In this document: one piece after another, positions 8,152 to 17,220 of the stretch
Layout: each line of letters begins with the position of its first letter
How positions within the stretch are numbered: the stretch's first letter is position 1
NCBI GenBank assembly: GCA_021161905.1
Contig: JAGGZT010000057.1
Coordinates: 1-33,265, forward strand
Length of the DNA: 33,265 nt
Direction: 5' to 3'
Source of the DNA: Acidobacteriota bacterium
GTDB lineage: Bacteria > Acidobacteriota > B3-B38 > Guanabaribacteriales > JAGGZT01
Made by a program: the position numbers and the translations under genes
The notes under the pieces: generated by a model
What the model saw: the letters and a program-made list of their open reading frames with translations, nothing else
Told to the model about the DNA's origin: nothing
The model's database searches: none

Positions 8152-9183
8152 ATGAGGATCGAGGAGTTCGACTACCACCTCCCCCGGGAATTGATCGCCC
8201 AATTCCCCCTTGCGGAGCGGGATCGCTCCCGGATGCTCGTCCTCTCCCGGGAAAAGGGGGAAATAATCCACTCTTACTTTTACCATCTCCCTTCATTCCT
8301 TCGTGCCGGGGATCTCACCGTAGTCAATGACACTCGGGTCATCCCAGCACGGCTCATTGGAAGGAGGCGGAAAACAGGAAGCAAGGTGGAACTCCTTCTT
8401 TTGAGGGAAAAAGAGAGAAACCAGTGGATAGTCTTGGGGAAACCGGGCAAGAGGCTTAAACCGGGGGACGAAATTGTCTTCGGTGAGGGGGAGTTGATCG
8501 CCAAGGTGGTAGCCTCAGGGGAAAGGGGAGAGCGGGAGGTGATCTTCTCCTATTCCGGCGATCTCTACTCAATAATAGAGAAAATAGGACACACCCCACT
8601 TCCCCCTTATATCAAACGGGACGATCTCCCCGAGGATAGGGAACGGTACCAAACATTGTTCGCCTCCTCTCCCGGAGCGGTAGCTGCTCCTACCGCCGGT
8701 CTTCACTTCACAAAAGGAGTGGTGAATAAACTGATTGAAATGGGGGTGGAACTCGCCTCCATAACCCTCCATATCGGTCCCGGTACCTTCCGCCCCCTCA
8801 CCGAGGAGGAGACGAAAAAGGGAGAACTCCCTCCTGAGTATTACCGAATATCACCTGAGACGGCAGAGAAGGTGAAGCGAGCACTTTCTCAAGGACGGAG
8901 GGTAATCGCTGTCGGCACCTCCACCGTGCGCACCCTGGAAGGGGTATTCAAAGAAAGAGGAGAAATTGTTCCTTCTTCAGGATGGTGTTCCCTCTTTATC
9001 CGCCCCGGGTTCCGCTTTGAAGTGATCTCGGGACTCCTCACCAACTTCCATATGCCGAGGTCGAGTCTCTTACTCCTTGTCGCTGCCTTTGCTGGAGGCG
9101 AACTGACGAAAAAAGCATATGAGGAAGCGGTAGCCAACAAATACCGCTTCCTCAGCTATGGCGATTGTATGCTAATCCTTTAA
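8152..9183 (+). CDS. queA: QueA, SAM:tRNA ribosyltransferase-isomerase
   Basis: QueA moves the ribosyl group of SAM onto preQ1 at tRNA position 34, giving epoxyqueuosine. The protein begins MRIEEFDYHLPRELIAQFPL and contains the family blocks RDRSRMLVL, VVNDTRVIPARL, APTAGLHFT, LHIGPGTFRP, GTSTVRTLE and the C-terminal YRFLSYGDCMLI. An upstream in-frame ATG at 8122 would add ten residues that the family does not have. The ATG at 8152 fits the family N-terminus and is preceded by AAGGAAAG, so it was chosen, giving 343 residues. The gene stands alone, with only 4 bases separating its stop from the convergent lipoprotein gene. Confidence 0.95.
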   Translation: MRIEEFDYHLPRELIAQFPLAERDRSRMLVLSREKGEIIHSYFYHLPSFLRAGDLTVVNDTRVIPARLIGRRRKTGSKVELLLLREKERNQWIVLGKPGKRLKPGDEIVFGEGELIAKVVASGERGEREVIFSYSGDLYSIIEKIGHTPLPPYIKRDDLPEDRERYQTLFASSPGAVAAPTAGLHFTKGVVNKLIEMGVELASITLHIGPGTFRPLTEEETKKGELPPEYYRISPETAEKVKRALSQGRRVIAVGTSTVRTLEGVFKERGEIVPSSGWCSLFIRPGFRFEVISGLLTNFHMPRSSLLLLVAAFAGGELTKKAYEEAVANKYRFLSYGDCMLIL

Positions 9184-9187
9184 AACC

Positions 9188-9607
9188 CTACTCGAGCCAG
9201 ATCAGCACCCGGTCCTTCCCATCCATTACCTTTATCAGGAGACAAGGAGGAAGATCCTCGAGTTCGTTGAGATCTATCTGGGAAAGCTGAGAGCGTACCT
9301 CAGGACCAAGATCGCCAAACTCCTCCCCCAAATCGAGCCCCTGCTCAGAAAGGCTCTTGAGAAGGGCAAGAGGGAGGGAAAACTGAACCAACTCTTCAGA
9401 GCTACCGTCATAGACGATCATCCTCATTACACTCGCCCTGCTCTCCGGGGTGATCTCCTTAACCAGCGAGGCGGTCCTCTGCTCTGCTCGGCTAAAGTAT
9501 TTCTCCGCTTCTGCCGGGGAAACCTTGGTAACGAAACAACCGGGAAGGAAAAGTAATGTAATTACAATGAACGAAGATACGAGGGAAAAACCTAAGCCTT
9601 TCCTCAT
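9188..9607 (-). CDS. Small predicted lipoprotein of unknown function
   Basis: This 139-residue protein has an N-terminal Met-Arg-Lys, a hydrophobic stretch and lipobox LPGC with Cys24, so it is probably lipidated and anchored at the envelope. The mature part is acidic, mostly helical in appearance, and ends in hydrophobic KVMDGKDRVLIWLE. I recognise no family. A TTG at 9622 would extend it by five residues, but the GGAGGAGA ribosome binding site lies inside that extension and points to ATG 9605-9607. It is the last gene of the minus-strand block, after yacL, and converges on queA. Confidence 0.7.
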   Translation of the reverse strand: MRKGLGFSLVSSFIVITLLFLPGCFVTKVSPAEAEKYFSRAEQRTASLVKEITPESRASVMRMIVYDGSSEELVQFSLPLALLKSLSEQGLDLGEEFGDLGPEVRSQLSQIDLNELEDLPPCLLIKVMDGKDRVLIWLE

Positions 9608-9679
9608 CTTATTCTCCTCCAATCGTTTTCATAAATATAAACGATGAGGAAGGAGGAAAGGTTTATCGCAGGTTATTGG

Positions 9680-10663
9680 CTATTGGCTATCGCATCTGCC
9701 AAAGATCATCTTCCCTGCAGGCGTCTGAATCACGCTGGTCACCACTATATCCACCGTCTTACCGATGTGTTTCTTCCCGTTATCCACCACTACCATAGTC
9801 CCATCATCGAGGTAAGCCACCCCCTGATTCGGTTCTTTACCTTCCTTCAGGATAAAGACCCGCATCGCCTCGCCAGGAAGAACCACCGGTTTCAAGGCGT
9901 TTGCCAATTCGTTTATATTGAGGACCTTCACCCCGCGGAGTTGAGCGATTTTGTTCAGGTTGAAATCATTGGTGATGATCTTCGCTCTCAGCTGGTGGCT
10001 CAATTCGATGAGCTTCTGATCAACCTCCCTGATATCGGGGAAATCCATCTCATAGAACTGAAGGCTCACCCCGGACATCTTCTTCAATCTCTGAAGGACA
10101 TCAAGTCCCCTTCTTCCCCGGTTCCGTTTCAGGGTGTCCGAGGAATCCGCTATCTGCTGGAGCTCGCGAAGGACAAATTGGGGTACGACCAAAATTCCCT
10201 CAATAAAACCGGTCTGGCAGACATCGGCAATACGCCCATCGATGATAACGCTGGTATCCAATATCTTGAACCGGCGTTCATGATCTCTGCTCTTCCATAT
10301 CGCCTTGATATCATCTATATTGAACCACTCCCCTTTCTTAGCCCCCACCATCAGCCCCACATAGCCCAATATGATGAGGAGGAAGATATGGAGGACAGAA
10401 CGGGTCAAGTCGGAAAAGGGAACCCGATCCACCAAAACACCAAGGAAATAAGCGAGAGAAAGACCGATGACCAGACCGATAAGGGAAAAGGCGATCACCT
10501 TGAACGGGGTACGACGGATCTTAACATCGAGGGCAACCGCCCCACCTCCCATCGCTATCCCAATTAAAACCCCTATCTTCTCATTGAGCCCAAAGGGGGC
10601 GAAAAAATATCCCACCGCCCCACAGAGGAGAATAAAAACAACCCTGAATATGATGCCACCCAT
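9680..10663 (-). CDS. yacL: YacL-family membrane PIN/TRAM domain protein
   Basis: Four hydrophobic segments in about the first 110 residues anchor the protein in the inner membrane. A PIN nuclease domain follows (about 133-250) with acidic residues in KILDTSVIIDGR (Asp136, Asp142), a central acidic residue after RGRRG, and TNDFNLNKIA. A C-terminal TRAM domain (about 258-320) carries YLDDGTMVVVDNG and a GKTVDIVVTSV segment. PIN/TRAM proteins are predicted RNases; the physiological substrate of YacL is not established. The length of 327 residues is slightly below the usual 350-365. The start ATG has GAGG eight bases upstream. It lies downstream of radA, the order also seen in Firmicutes, but has its own promoter in the 83-base gap. 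Confidence 0.92.
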   Translation of the reverse strand: MGGIIFRVVFILLCGAVGYFFAPFGLNEKIGVLIGIAMGGGAVALDVKIRRTPFKVIAFSLIGLVIGLSLAYFLGVLVDRVPFSDLTRSVLHIFLLIILGYVGLMVGAKKGEWFNIDDIKAIWKSRDHERRFKILDTSVIIDGRIADVCQTGFIEGILVVPQFVLRELQQIADSSDTLKRNRGRRGLDVLQRLKKMSGVSLQFYEMDFPDIREVDQKLIELSHQLRAKIITNDFNLNKIAQLRGVKVLNINELANALKPVVLPGEAMRVFILKEGKEPNQGVAYLDDGTMVVVDNGKKHIGKTVDIVVTSVIQTPAGKMIFGRCDSQ

Positions 10664-10711
10664 CTTCTTATCCTCAAGAAATTACCTCTCCAAAAAAAGC
10701 TTAACTTTGTA

Positions 10712-10740
10712 ATCATATATTAATCTTTCAAAATTTACAA
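10712..10740 (-). promoter_or_regulatory. Sigma-70 promoter of yacL
   Basis: On the minus strand -35 TTGTAA (10735-10740), a 17-base A/T-rich spacer and -10 TATGAT (10712-10717) lie in the gap between the radA stop and the yacL start. The predicted leader is about 40 bases. This would allow yacL and the lipoprotein gene to be expressed apart from radA. Confidence 0.6.
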
Positions 10741-10746
10741 GCCAAA

Positions 10747-12102
10747 TTAAAAGAGAAGCGAAATAGCTTGTGAAAGGGTGGAAACCCCGGTTAATTCTAA
10801 ATCGAGCTTGGACAATCCCTCCTTAGCAGAGGGAAGGTTAACCTGGGGGAGGACCACCCGGGAGAAACCAAGGGAGGCTATCTCCTTCAACCGGCGCGAT
10901 GCCTGAGCTACCCCTCTTACCTCGCCGGTCAACCCCACCTCACCAAAACAGACGAGATCAGGAGGAAGAGGTTTATTCTTCACACTCGAGGAAAGGGCTA
11001 AGGCGACGGCGAGGTCGGCTGCCGGTTCTGTCACCATCACCCCGCCTACCACATTTATGTAGATGTCGTTTGCCAATATCCGAAAGCCCATCCTCTTCTC
11101 GAGGACAGCGAGAATGAGGAAAACCCTACTGGGATCAAGTCCGACAACCATCCTCCTCGGGTTGGTGAAGACTGCCGCTGAAACAAGTGCCTGAACCTCG
11201 ACCAGAAGGGGACGTGAGCCCTCTATTGAGCAAAGAATAGTGGAACCAGAGACATCGGGTTTCCGTCCAGAAAGGAAGAACTCCGAAGGCTTGGGGACAG
11301 GGATAAGCCCCCGTTCCCCCATCTCGAAGATACCAAGCTCGTTGGTGGGTCCAAACCTGTTCTTCACCGCCCGGAGGAGGCGGTGGGCATAGTATCTCTC
11401 CCCTTCAAAGTAAAGGACCGTATCCACAATGTGTTCCAGTGCCTTCGGTCCCGCTATCGTCCCTTCCTTGGTTATATGACCAATAAGAAAGATGGAAATG
11501 CCCCGCTCCTTACTCAGGAGGAGAAACCTATTCGCCGCCTCACGGATCTGGCTCACCGTGCCCGGCGGTGAATCGAAGCGAAGGGAGAATATCGTCTGGA
11601 TGGAATCGATAACAACCATCCTCGGAGATAGCCGTTCTATCTCCTCCAATATCCGCTCCAAACAGGTCTCGGCAAAAAAATATAAATCACCGGGAGAGAG
11701 GGAGAGCCTTTCCCCTCTAAGCTTCACCTGCTTCTCCGATTCTTCACCCGAAACATAAAGGACTGGCGGAGAGATCCGGGACATCCTTTCCGCCACTTCA
11801 AGCATCAGGGTGGATTTCCCAATCCCGGGCTCTCCACCAATGAGGATCAAAGAACCAGGAACCAGCCCCCCACCAAGGACCCGATCGAACTCGCTTATCT
11901 CGGTTTTTATCCACTGCTCCCTCTCATCCACTATCTCCGAATACCGTTTTGGCTCACCCCCTTTAACCAAGGGAATAGGCTCTCTCCGCTCCTCAGCCAC
12001 CTCTTCGAGGAAGCTATTCCACTCCCCGCATTCAGGGCATCTCCCAAGCCACTTTGGGGAGCGGTAGCCACAGCCCTGACAGATGAAGACCGTTTTTGCC
12101 AA
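10747..12102 (-). CDS. radA: RadA, DNA repair ATPase
   Basis: RadA is a RecA-like hexameric ATPase that drives branch migration during recombinational repair. The 451 residues show the N-terminal four-cysteine zinc finger (Cys8, Cys11, Cys22, Cys25), Walker A GGEPGIGKST (about 89-98), Walker B MVVIDSIQT, the RadA-specific KNRFG motif near 246, and a C-terminal Lon-protease-like domain. The start appears to be TTG at 12100-12102, with AGGGGAAGA directly upstream and no ATG in the open frame that would keep the zinc finger. It starts only 8 bases after mlaD ends, so it probably reads through from the mla genes. Confidence 0.97.
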   Translation of the reverse strand: MAKTVFICQGCGYRSPKWLGRCPECGEWNSFLEEVAEERREPIPLVKGGEPKRYSEIVDEREQWIKTEISEFDRVLGGGLVPGSLILIGGEPGIGKSTLMLEVAERMSRISPPVLYVSGEESEKQVKLRGERLSLSPGDLYFFAETCLERILEEIERLSPRMVVIDSIQTIFSLRFDSPPGTVSQIREAANRFLLLSKERGISIFLIGHITKEGTIAGPKALEHIVDTVLYFEGERYYAHRLLRAVKNRFGPTNELGIFEMGERGLIPVPKPSEFFLSGRKPDVSGSTILCSIEGSRPLLVEVQALVSAAVFTNPRRMVVGLDPSRVFLILAVLEKRMGFRILANDIYINVVGGVMVTEPAADLAVALALSSSVKNKPLPPDLVCFGEVGLTGEVRGVAQASRRLKEIASLGFSRVVLPQVNLPSAKEGLSKLDLELTGVSTLSQAISLLF

Positions 12103-12110
12103 TCTTCCCC

Positions 12111-13517
12111 TCAGAACTTCACCCCAGCACCGAAGAAGAACTGACGGTAATCCTTGACCCAGAAATCGTCATACCCGCCGGCTAAGAAGAAGCGACGGGT
12201 AGGGAAAAACCTGGTGGTGAACCTCAGATGTGGTCCCTCATTCCTTAAGAGATCAAAGCTATCGAAGCTGAGAAGAACCCTCCCCCCAAGGGAGAGGTCG
12301 GTTCCCACTCCTATCTCCGACTCGATCAGCCCACCGCGGAGGGAAAAGGGACCAAACCTCCTACCAGCTAAAACGGAAAAGGAGAAACCTCGCTCCCTCT
12401 TTGTCCGCTCGATGGTGGTGGTAGTACTACCATCACCGCTTACGGTGTTCACCCATTCGGTGGAATGGTATCTCTTTCCTATCTCGTCATCGACCAACTC
12501 CAGCCGGACAAAGCCCTTAGCCGAACCCAACTCCAAGGTGAAGTAGTTCCTTAAACCATCATCATTGGCGAAATATAGACTACTCACTCCAAAGGAAAGG
12601 TTCACCTTTTCCATCCCGGCAAGGGTGCCCCTCACCCTCCTTATCACCTCATGGGTATCGGAGATAGTATCCTTCACCTTCTGTTTGGTATCCTCTCCCA
12701 TCAAAAGCTCTCCTACAGTTCCCTCACCTTGGTTTATCTTCTTAAGAAGTTCATCCAAGGTGGCAATAAGGGAATCGAGCCGGGCGGAGAGCTTCTTCAT
12801 ATTCTCCACACTCTCTTGAATCTCGCTTCGGTTTTCCTCAACCGCATTCTTGAGCTCAAAGGTGAACTCCCGGAGATTAACCACTATCTCCGGTATCTGC
12901 TCCCTGAGATCGGAAGATATCATCTGGGCGTTATCAAACATCTGATCCACCTTGGGCTTATTGGTGGTGGAGAGCTCCCTTGCCAGTCTATTCAGATGAT
13001 CGAAGGTCTCGAGGAAACTCTGCCACTTCTTCTTACTTTCCTCAGAGGCGATCAACCCCCTAATATGCCCCACCGTTTCCCCTACATCAGCAGCTATCGA
13101 ATTGAGCACCGATACGATCTGATCCATCGAGGTTGGAGGCTCACCATAGATCATATCCCCATCGTTGAGATAGGGAGCATTTATGGGACCAGAGGTAATC
13201 TCTACATACTTCTCGCCGAGAAGCCCTATGGTACCCACCGCCGCTCTTGCCCCCCGGTGGATCTTCACATTCTGCTTGACGAACAGGGTCACCTCTACCC
13301 CTCGATCCGTGAGGTTCATCTTCTCCACCTCACCTATCCGATACCCAGCCAACCTCACCTCAGCACCTTCTATTAAACCGGCAACCATAGGGAACACCGT
13401 TCGCAGATGATAGCCCTTCTTCCTCATCCAGGGTAATTCCCCCGAGCGGACGAGAAGGTAAGCCAAGATAACCAAAGCCAATACTACAAAGACCCCTACT
13501 TTTAATTCTCTCTTCAT
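12111..13517 (-). CDS. mlaD: MlaD-family MCE protein with a beta-barrel-like C-terminal extension
   Basis: This is the periplasmic MCE subunit of a phospholipid/lipid transporter. A single N-terminal helix (about 8-23) is followed by the MCE domain (about 35-125, with LIEGAEVRLAGYRIGEVEKM and VGTIGLLGEKYVEI). A long helical region of about 165 residues, which would form the central tunnel in LetB- and PqiB-like assemblies, comes next. From about residue 300 to 468 the sequence becomes strand-rich with many Phe, Tyr and Gly and ends FFFGAGVKF with a terminal Phe. E. coli MlaD has only about 180 residues. The extension looks like an outer-membrane barrel (inference), so the protein might span the periplasm. 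The mlaE-mlaF-mlaD order is normal; mlaC and mlaB are not in the window. Confidence 0.9.
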   Translation of the reverse strand: MKRELKVGVFVVLALVILAYLLVRSGELPWMRKKGYHLRTVFPMVAGLIEGAEVRLAGYRIGEVEKMNLTDRGVEVTLFVKQNVKIHRGARAAVGTIGLLGEKYVEITSGPINAPYLNDGDMIYGEPPTSMDQIVSVLNSIAADVGETVGHIRGLIASEESKKKWQSFLETFDHLNRLARELSTTNKPKVDQMFDNAQMISSDLREQIPEIVVNLREFTFELKNAVEENRSEIQESVENMKKLSARLDSLIATLDELLKKINQGEGTVGELLMGEDTKQKVKDTISDTHEVIRRVRGTLAGMEKVNLSFGVSSLYFANDDGLRNYFTLELGSAKGFVRLELVDDEIGKRYHSTEWVNTVSGDGSTTTTIERTKRERGFSFSVLAGRRFGPFSLRGGLIESEIGVGTDLSLGGRVLLSFDSFDLLRNEGPHLRFTTRFFPTRRFFLAGGYDDFWVKDYRQFFFGAGVKF

Positions 13518-13535
13518 CCTTCTCTCCCTAAATAA

Positions 13536-14285
13536 TTACTCCAAGGTGGGGATTGGTCCCTCTGCTCGCCCATTAATGAACTGTTGAACCACCGGATTAG
13601 CTGAATTCCTTATCTCCTCGGGAGTCCCCTCCTCTATTATCCTACCACCGTAGAGCATCGCTATCCTATCCGCTATTTTATAGGCGCTTACCATATCGTG
13701 GGTGATAGCTACAGAGGTGACTTTAAGCTTGTTCTTAAGATCAACAATCAAGTTGTTAATCACATCCGCCATTATGGGATCAAGCCCGGTGGTCGGCTCA
13801 TCGTAGAGGATTATCTTCGGTTTCATCGCGATCGCCCGGGCGAGCCCCACCCTTTTCTTCATACCTCCGGAAAGCTCCAAGGGGTAAAGTTCCTCCACAT
13901 TGGACAAACCCACCATCTTCAAGCATTCCCCAACTCTATCCTTTATCTCTTCCTCGGTCATATTGGTGTGATGGCGTAAACCAAAGGCAACATTCTCGAA
14001 AACATTGAGGGAATCAAAGAGCGCTGCCCCCTGAAAGAGCATCCCGAACTTCTTCCGCACCTCGTTCAACTCCTTCTCTTTCATATTATCTATCCTCACC
14101 CCGTCTACATAGACCTCCCCTCGGTCGGGCTTCAATAACCCAATGATGTGCTTGATCAAAACCGTTTTCCCGGAACCACTTCTACCGATTACCACCACCG
14201 ACTCCCCTTCAGCTACCTCAAGATTCACCCCACAAAGGACACAATTACCCCCAAAGGACTTATGGATATCAACGAGCTTTATCAC
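13536..14285 (-). CDS. mlaF: MlaF, ATP-binding subunit of MCE lipid transporter
   Basis: This cytosolic ABC ATPase powers the MlaE permease. Visible motifs are Walker A GRSGSGKT (34-41), Q-loop MLFQGAALFDSL, signature LSGGMKKR near 139, Walker B IILYDEPTTGLDP and the switch His in AITHDM. The FQGAALFDSLNVFENVAF segment and the post-signature sequence are typical of the MlaF/Ttg2A subgroup. The start is GTG at 14283-14285. It lies 12 bases after mlaE ends and 18 bases before mlaD, so the three are co-transcribed. Confidence 0.96.
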   Translation of the reverse strand: MIKLVDIHKSFGGNCVLCGVNLEVAEGESVVVIGRSGSGKTVLIKHIIGLLKPDRGEVYVDGVRIDNMKEKELNEVRKKFGMLFQGAALFDSLNVFENVAFGLRHHTNMTEEEIKDRVGECLKMVGLSNVEELYPLELSGGMKKRVGLARAIAMKPKIILYDEPTTGLDPIMADVINNLIVDLKNKLKVTSVAITHDMVSAYKIADRIAMLYGGRIIEEGTPEEIRNSANPVVQQFINGRAEGPIPTLE

Positions 14286-14297
14286 TTCCTCACCCCG

Positions 14298-15044
14298 CTA
14301 AAATAGTATCTTCCCTAAGAAGAAGTCCAAAATGAGGATGGATAGGGAGGCGAAAACGACCGAGCGATTAGTAGCCCTCCCTACCCCTTCAGCGCCACCC
14401 TCGGAATAAAACCCACAGTAACAGGCGATGATAGTGAGCGACATCCCGAAGACACCCGCTTTGATCAATCCATTGGTGATATCGGAGATGTGGAGCATAG
14501 TAAAGGTATTTTGAATATAGACGGTAGGGTTCGTCCCGAAAAGATACACGCTAACTAAGTAACCGCCCAATATCCCCAAAGCATCGGTGTAGATGGTGAG
14601 TATAGGAAGCATAACGAGACCAGCAAGAAACCGGGGCACGATAAGGTATTTAACCGGATTGGTCGCCATAGTGGTTAGAGCGTCTATCTGCTCAGTAACC
14701 CGCATCGTCCCTATCTCAGCTGCCATCGCCGAACCCGCCCGTCCCGCCACCATCAGGGCGGTAAGCACCGGTCCCAACTCCCTGGTAACCGAGAGAGCAA
14801 CCACTCCCCCAAGGATACTCTCCGCCCCGAACCGCTGAAAACTGGTGTAGGTCTGAAGAGCAAGGATCATTCCGGTAAAGGTCCCCGTGATGCTCACCAC
14901 CATCATCGAATTTATACCTACCTCCTCCATTTGGGCGAATATAAGCCGTCCATAAAGGGGGGGGCGGAATATCCAGCCAATGGTATCAATGAGGAGAAGG
15001 AACAACCTCCCCATCTCCTCAAAGAAGTTGGTGATCCCTTTCAT
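14298..15044 (-). CDS. mlaE: MlaE-family permease
   Basis: This 248-residue permease has an N-terminal amphipathic interfacial helix followed by about five membrane helices. Diagnostic MlaE sequences are present: the elbow GRLIFAQMEEVGINSMMVV, TRELGPVLTALMVAGRAGSA, ELGTMRV-like EIGTMRVTEQIDAL, and the C-terminal GFYSEGGAEGVGRATNRSVV. It forms the membrane channel of the MCE transporter with MlaF. The direction of lipid flow cannot be read from sequence. It starts 6 bases after dnaB ends. Confidence 0.96.
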   Translation of the reverse strand: MKGITNFFEEMGRLFLLLIDTIGWIFRPPLYGRLIFAQMEEVGINSMMVVSITGTFTGMILALQTYTSFQRFGAESILGGVVALSVTRELGPVLTALMVAGRAGSAMAAEIGTMRVTEQIDALTTMATNPVKYLIVPRFLAGLVMLPILTIYTDALGILGGYLVSVYLFGTNPTVYIQNTFTMLHISDITNGLIKAGVFGMSLTIIACYCGFYSEGGAEGVGRATNRSVVFASLSILILDFFLGKILF

Positions 15045-15050
15045 CAGACT

Positions 15051-16391
15051 TTACTCTTCTGTCCTCAATTCAAGGTTGTCAAACCGGGTATACTTCTCCT
15101 GAAAAGCCAACTTGAAGCTGTCGGTAGGACCGTTCCTCTGCTTGGCGATGATTATCTCCGCTATCCCCTGGTTCTCCGGGGTAGGATGATACTTCTCCTC
15201 CCGGTGGATCAGGAGGACGAGATCGGCATCTTGCTCTATCGCTCCTGACTCCCTTAGATCGGAGAGCTGTGGCCTTCTCCCTCTCTTTTCCGGATCCCGA
15301 CTTAGCTGGGATACCGCAATTACCGGGATAGAAAGCTCCTTGGCAAGCCCCTTAAGCGCCCGGGAGATGGCAGATATCTCCTGATTTTTGTTCTCAAACC
15401 TGCCCGGCATTCGGAGAAGCTGGAGATAGTCGATGATGAGCAGATCCACCCCCCGTTCATGCATCAACTTCCTCGCTCTCGCTCTTAGCTCAACCATTGA
15501 GAGCCCAGCGCTGTCATCGATGAAGATATCGCACTCAGCCAGCCGACCTAAAGCGAGGGAGAGCTTATTCCATTCCTTGGCTGAGATGTAGCCGGTGCGA
15601 AGTCGGTGAGAATCCACCCGGGCGAGGGAACAAAGCATCCTGGTCACTAACTGCTCCTTGGACATCTCGAGACTGAAAATAGCTACCTTATGACCACCAG
15701 AGAGCGCCAGATGCTGAGCGATATTGAGGCAGAAGCTGGTCTTCCCCACCGAGGGTCGGGAAGCGATGATGACCAGTTCTCCGCGTTGAAACCCCGAAGT
15801 AAGCTCATTGAGCCGGAGAAAGGGAGTAGGAAGACCAGTTATCAGCTCCTTCTTTTCGTATAGCTTCTCGAGATGTCTAAAGGTCTCCTTCACCACCTCC
15901 TTGATACCCACAAAGCCACCCCCCATCTTCCCCTCGGCGATCCTGAAGATGGCTTGCTCTGCCTCGCTTATGATCTGATCCAGCTCCTCCTCTTGAGCAT
16001 AACACTTCTCCACCGTTTGGAAAGAGGAGGAGATAAGCTCCCTTAGAAGGGCTTTTTCCTTTACTATGCGGGCGTAGTGGCTGATGTTGCTGGAACGGGG
16101 AACTCCGTCAACCAGGGAGGCAAGATAGGCAGGACCGCCTATCCGATCCAACTCTCCTGCATCCTTCAGCTCTTCGGTGAGGGTAACGAGATCAATGGCT
16201 CGTTTCTTCTCCCAAAGCTCCGCCATTTTGGCGAAGATCCGACGATGTGCTTCTCGATAGAAATCATCAACGCGCAATACCTCCGCCGCTTCATTGAACA
16301 GGGTTTCATCAATCAGGATCGCCCCCAACACCGAACGCTCCGCCTCTATACTATGGGGTAGGACCCTGTTCAAATGAAGCTCAGGGTTCAT
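15051..16391 (-). CDS. dnaB: DnaB replicative DNA helicase
   Basis: This is the hexameric helicase that unwinds DNA at the replication fork. Its 446 residues comprise the N-terminal helical primase/loader-interacting domain (about 5-105), a linker helix, and a RecA-like C-terminal domain with Walker A SRPSVGKT (211-218), a Walker B ending LLIIDYLQLL, and the arginine-finger region near QRNGPTD. No intein or insertion is seen. It sits downstream of rplI with a 58-base gap and just upstream of mlaE. The gap contains AAGGAGAGGGAG as ribosome binding site. Confidence 0.97.
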   Translation of the reverse strand: MNPELHLNRVLPHSIEAERSVLGAILIDETLFNEAAEVLRVDDFYREAHRRIFAKMAELWEKKRAIDLVTLTEELKDAGELDRIGGPAYLASLVDGVPRSSNISHYARIVKEKALLRELISSSFQTVEKCYAQEEELDQIISEAEQAIFRIAEGKMGGGFVGIKEVVKETFRHLEKLYEKKELITGLPTPFLRLNELTSGFQRGELVIIASRPSVGKTSFCLNIAQHLALSGGHKVAIFSLEMSKEQLVTRMLCSLARVDSHRLRTGYISAKEWNKLSLALGRLAECDIFIDDSAGLSMVELRARARKLMHERGVDLLIIDYLQLLRMPGRFENKNQEISAISRALKGLAKELSIPVIAVSQLSRDPEKRGRRPQLSDLRESGAIEQDADLVLLIHREEKYHPTPENQGIAEIIIAKQRNGPTDSFKLAFQEKYTRFDNLELRTEE

Positions 16392-16449
16392 CTCCCTCTC
16401 CTTGGTAGGATAGCGTTTTTATAAACCAGATATAAACTTTGAGAAAACC

Positions 16450-16914
16450 TTAACCCTCCTTCTCCTCTACCCCTTGAGGAACTACCTCGATCTCGATCTT
16501 CTCCTCTACCTCGGTATGAAGCTTTACCCGCACCTGGTAGGTACCAACCTTCTTTATCGGTTCGTCAATCACGATCTTCCGTCGATCAAGCTCGATCCCC
16601 TTCTCCTTCAGAGCCTCCGCTATCTCCATCGAGGTAATGGAACCAAATAGGGTTCCTTCTTCACCAGCTTTTTTAACCAAGCTGAGCTTCATTCCGGAGA
16701 GCTTTTTCGCCAGCTCCTCTGCCTTGCCCTTCTCTCTACCTGCCTTACGCTCCACTCGCTTCCGCTCCTCCTCTATCTTCCTCAGGTTCGCCTCGGTGGC
16801 GGGTATCGCTAATCCCTTCGGGATAAGGTAATTTCGGGCGTATCCATCGGCTACCTCAATAGTCTCCCATCTCTCCCCAAGGGAGGAAACCCTACTCAAC
16901 AGTATCACCTTCAT
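16450..16914 (-). CDS. rplI: Ribosomal protein bL9
   Basis: This 154-residue large-subunit protein has the N-terminal rRNA-binding domain with the classic pattern VADGYARNYLIPKGLA, a long connecting helix rich in Lys and Glu, and the C-terminal domain containing GTLFGSITSMEIAEALKEKG. Its length is normal for bL9. It follows rpsR by 45 bases, in the standard rpsF-rpsR-rplI order. Confidence 0.98.
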   Translation of the reverse strand: MKVILLSRVSSLGERWETIEVADGYARNYLIPKGLAIPATEANLRKIEEERKRVERKAGREKGKAEELAKKLSGMKLSLVKKAGEEGTLFGSITSMEIAEALKEKGIELDRRKIVIDEPIKKVGTYQVRVKLHTEVEEKIEIEVVPQGVEEKEG

Positions 16915-16959
16915 CTTACTTCCCTCATTAGGTTATCTCCACTCCCTTACTTTAAAGGA

Positions 16960-17220
16960 TCAATCGGCAACATAGGGGAGAAGGGCAAGCTGTCTTGCCC
17001 TTTTTATCGCCTTCGACAACTGCCTCTGATGCTTGGCACAAACTCCGGATATCCTCCGGGGAAGAATCTTTGCCCGTTCCGGAATGTAGGGGAGCAATGC
17101 CTTTACATCCTTATAATCGATATAATCTACCCCTTCTATACAAAAACGACATACCTTTCTTCTACGGAAGAGATACCTTCTTATAAATCTCTCCTTTTTC
17201 TTCTTCTCCTTAAGAGACAT
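16960..17220 (-). CDS. rpsR: Ribosomal protein bS18
   Basis: This 86-residue small-subunit protein has the family core [38 protein letters not shown] and [15 protein letters not shown]. Its start overlaps the end of rpsF by 11 bases, implying translational coupling with its assembly partner S6. The ribosome binding site AAGGAGGAGA lies inside rpsF. Confidence 0.98.
   Translation of the reverse strand: MSLKEKKKKERFIRRYLFRRRKVCRFCIEGVDYIDYKDVKALLPYIPERAKILPRRISGVCAKHQRQLSKAIKRARQLALLPYVAD

Noticed and set aside
9664-9691. Short tandem repeat TATTGGC twice near the end of yacL
   Set aside because: Two seven-base copies only, partly inside coding sequence; too little to call a repeat element.
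9644-10567. Long plus-strand open frame of 307 codons opposite yacL
   Set aside because: Its translation matches no recognisable pattern, it lies entirely antisense to a clear PIN/TRAM protein, and it reflects the codon bias of yacL.
12651-13376. Plus-strand open frame of 241 codons opposite mlaD
   Set aside because: It is antisense to a well-supported MCE domain, with no ribosome binding site or family features.
16392-16449. Promoter before dnaB
   Set aside because: The gap is A/T-rich with TATAAA-like words, but no -35/-10 pair with acceptable spacing could be chosen.
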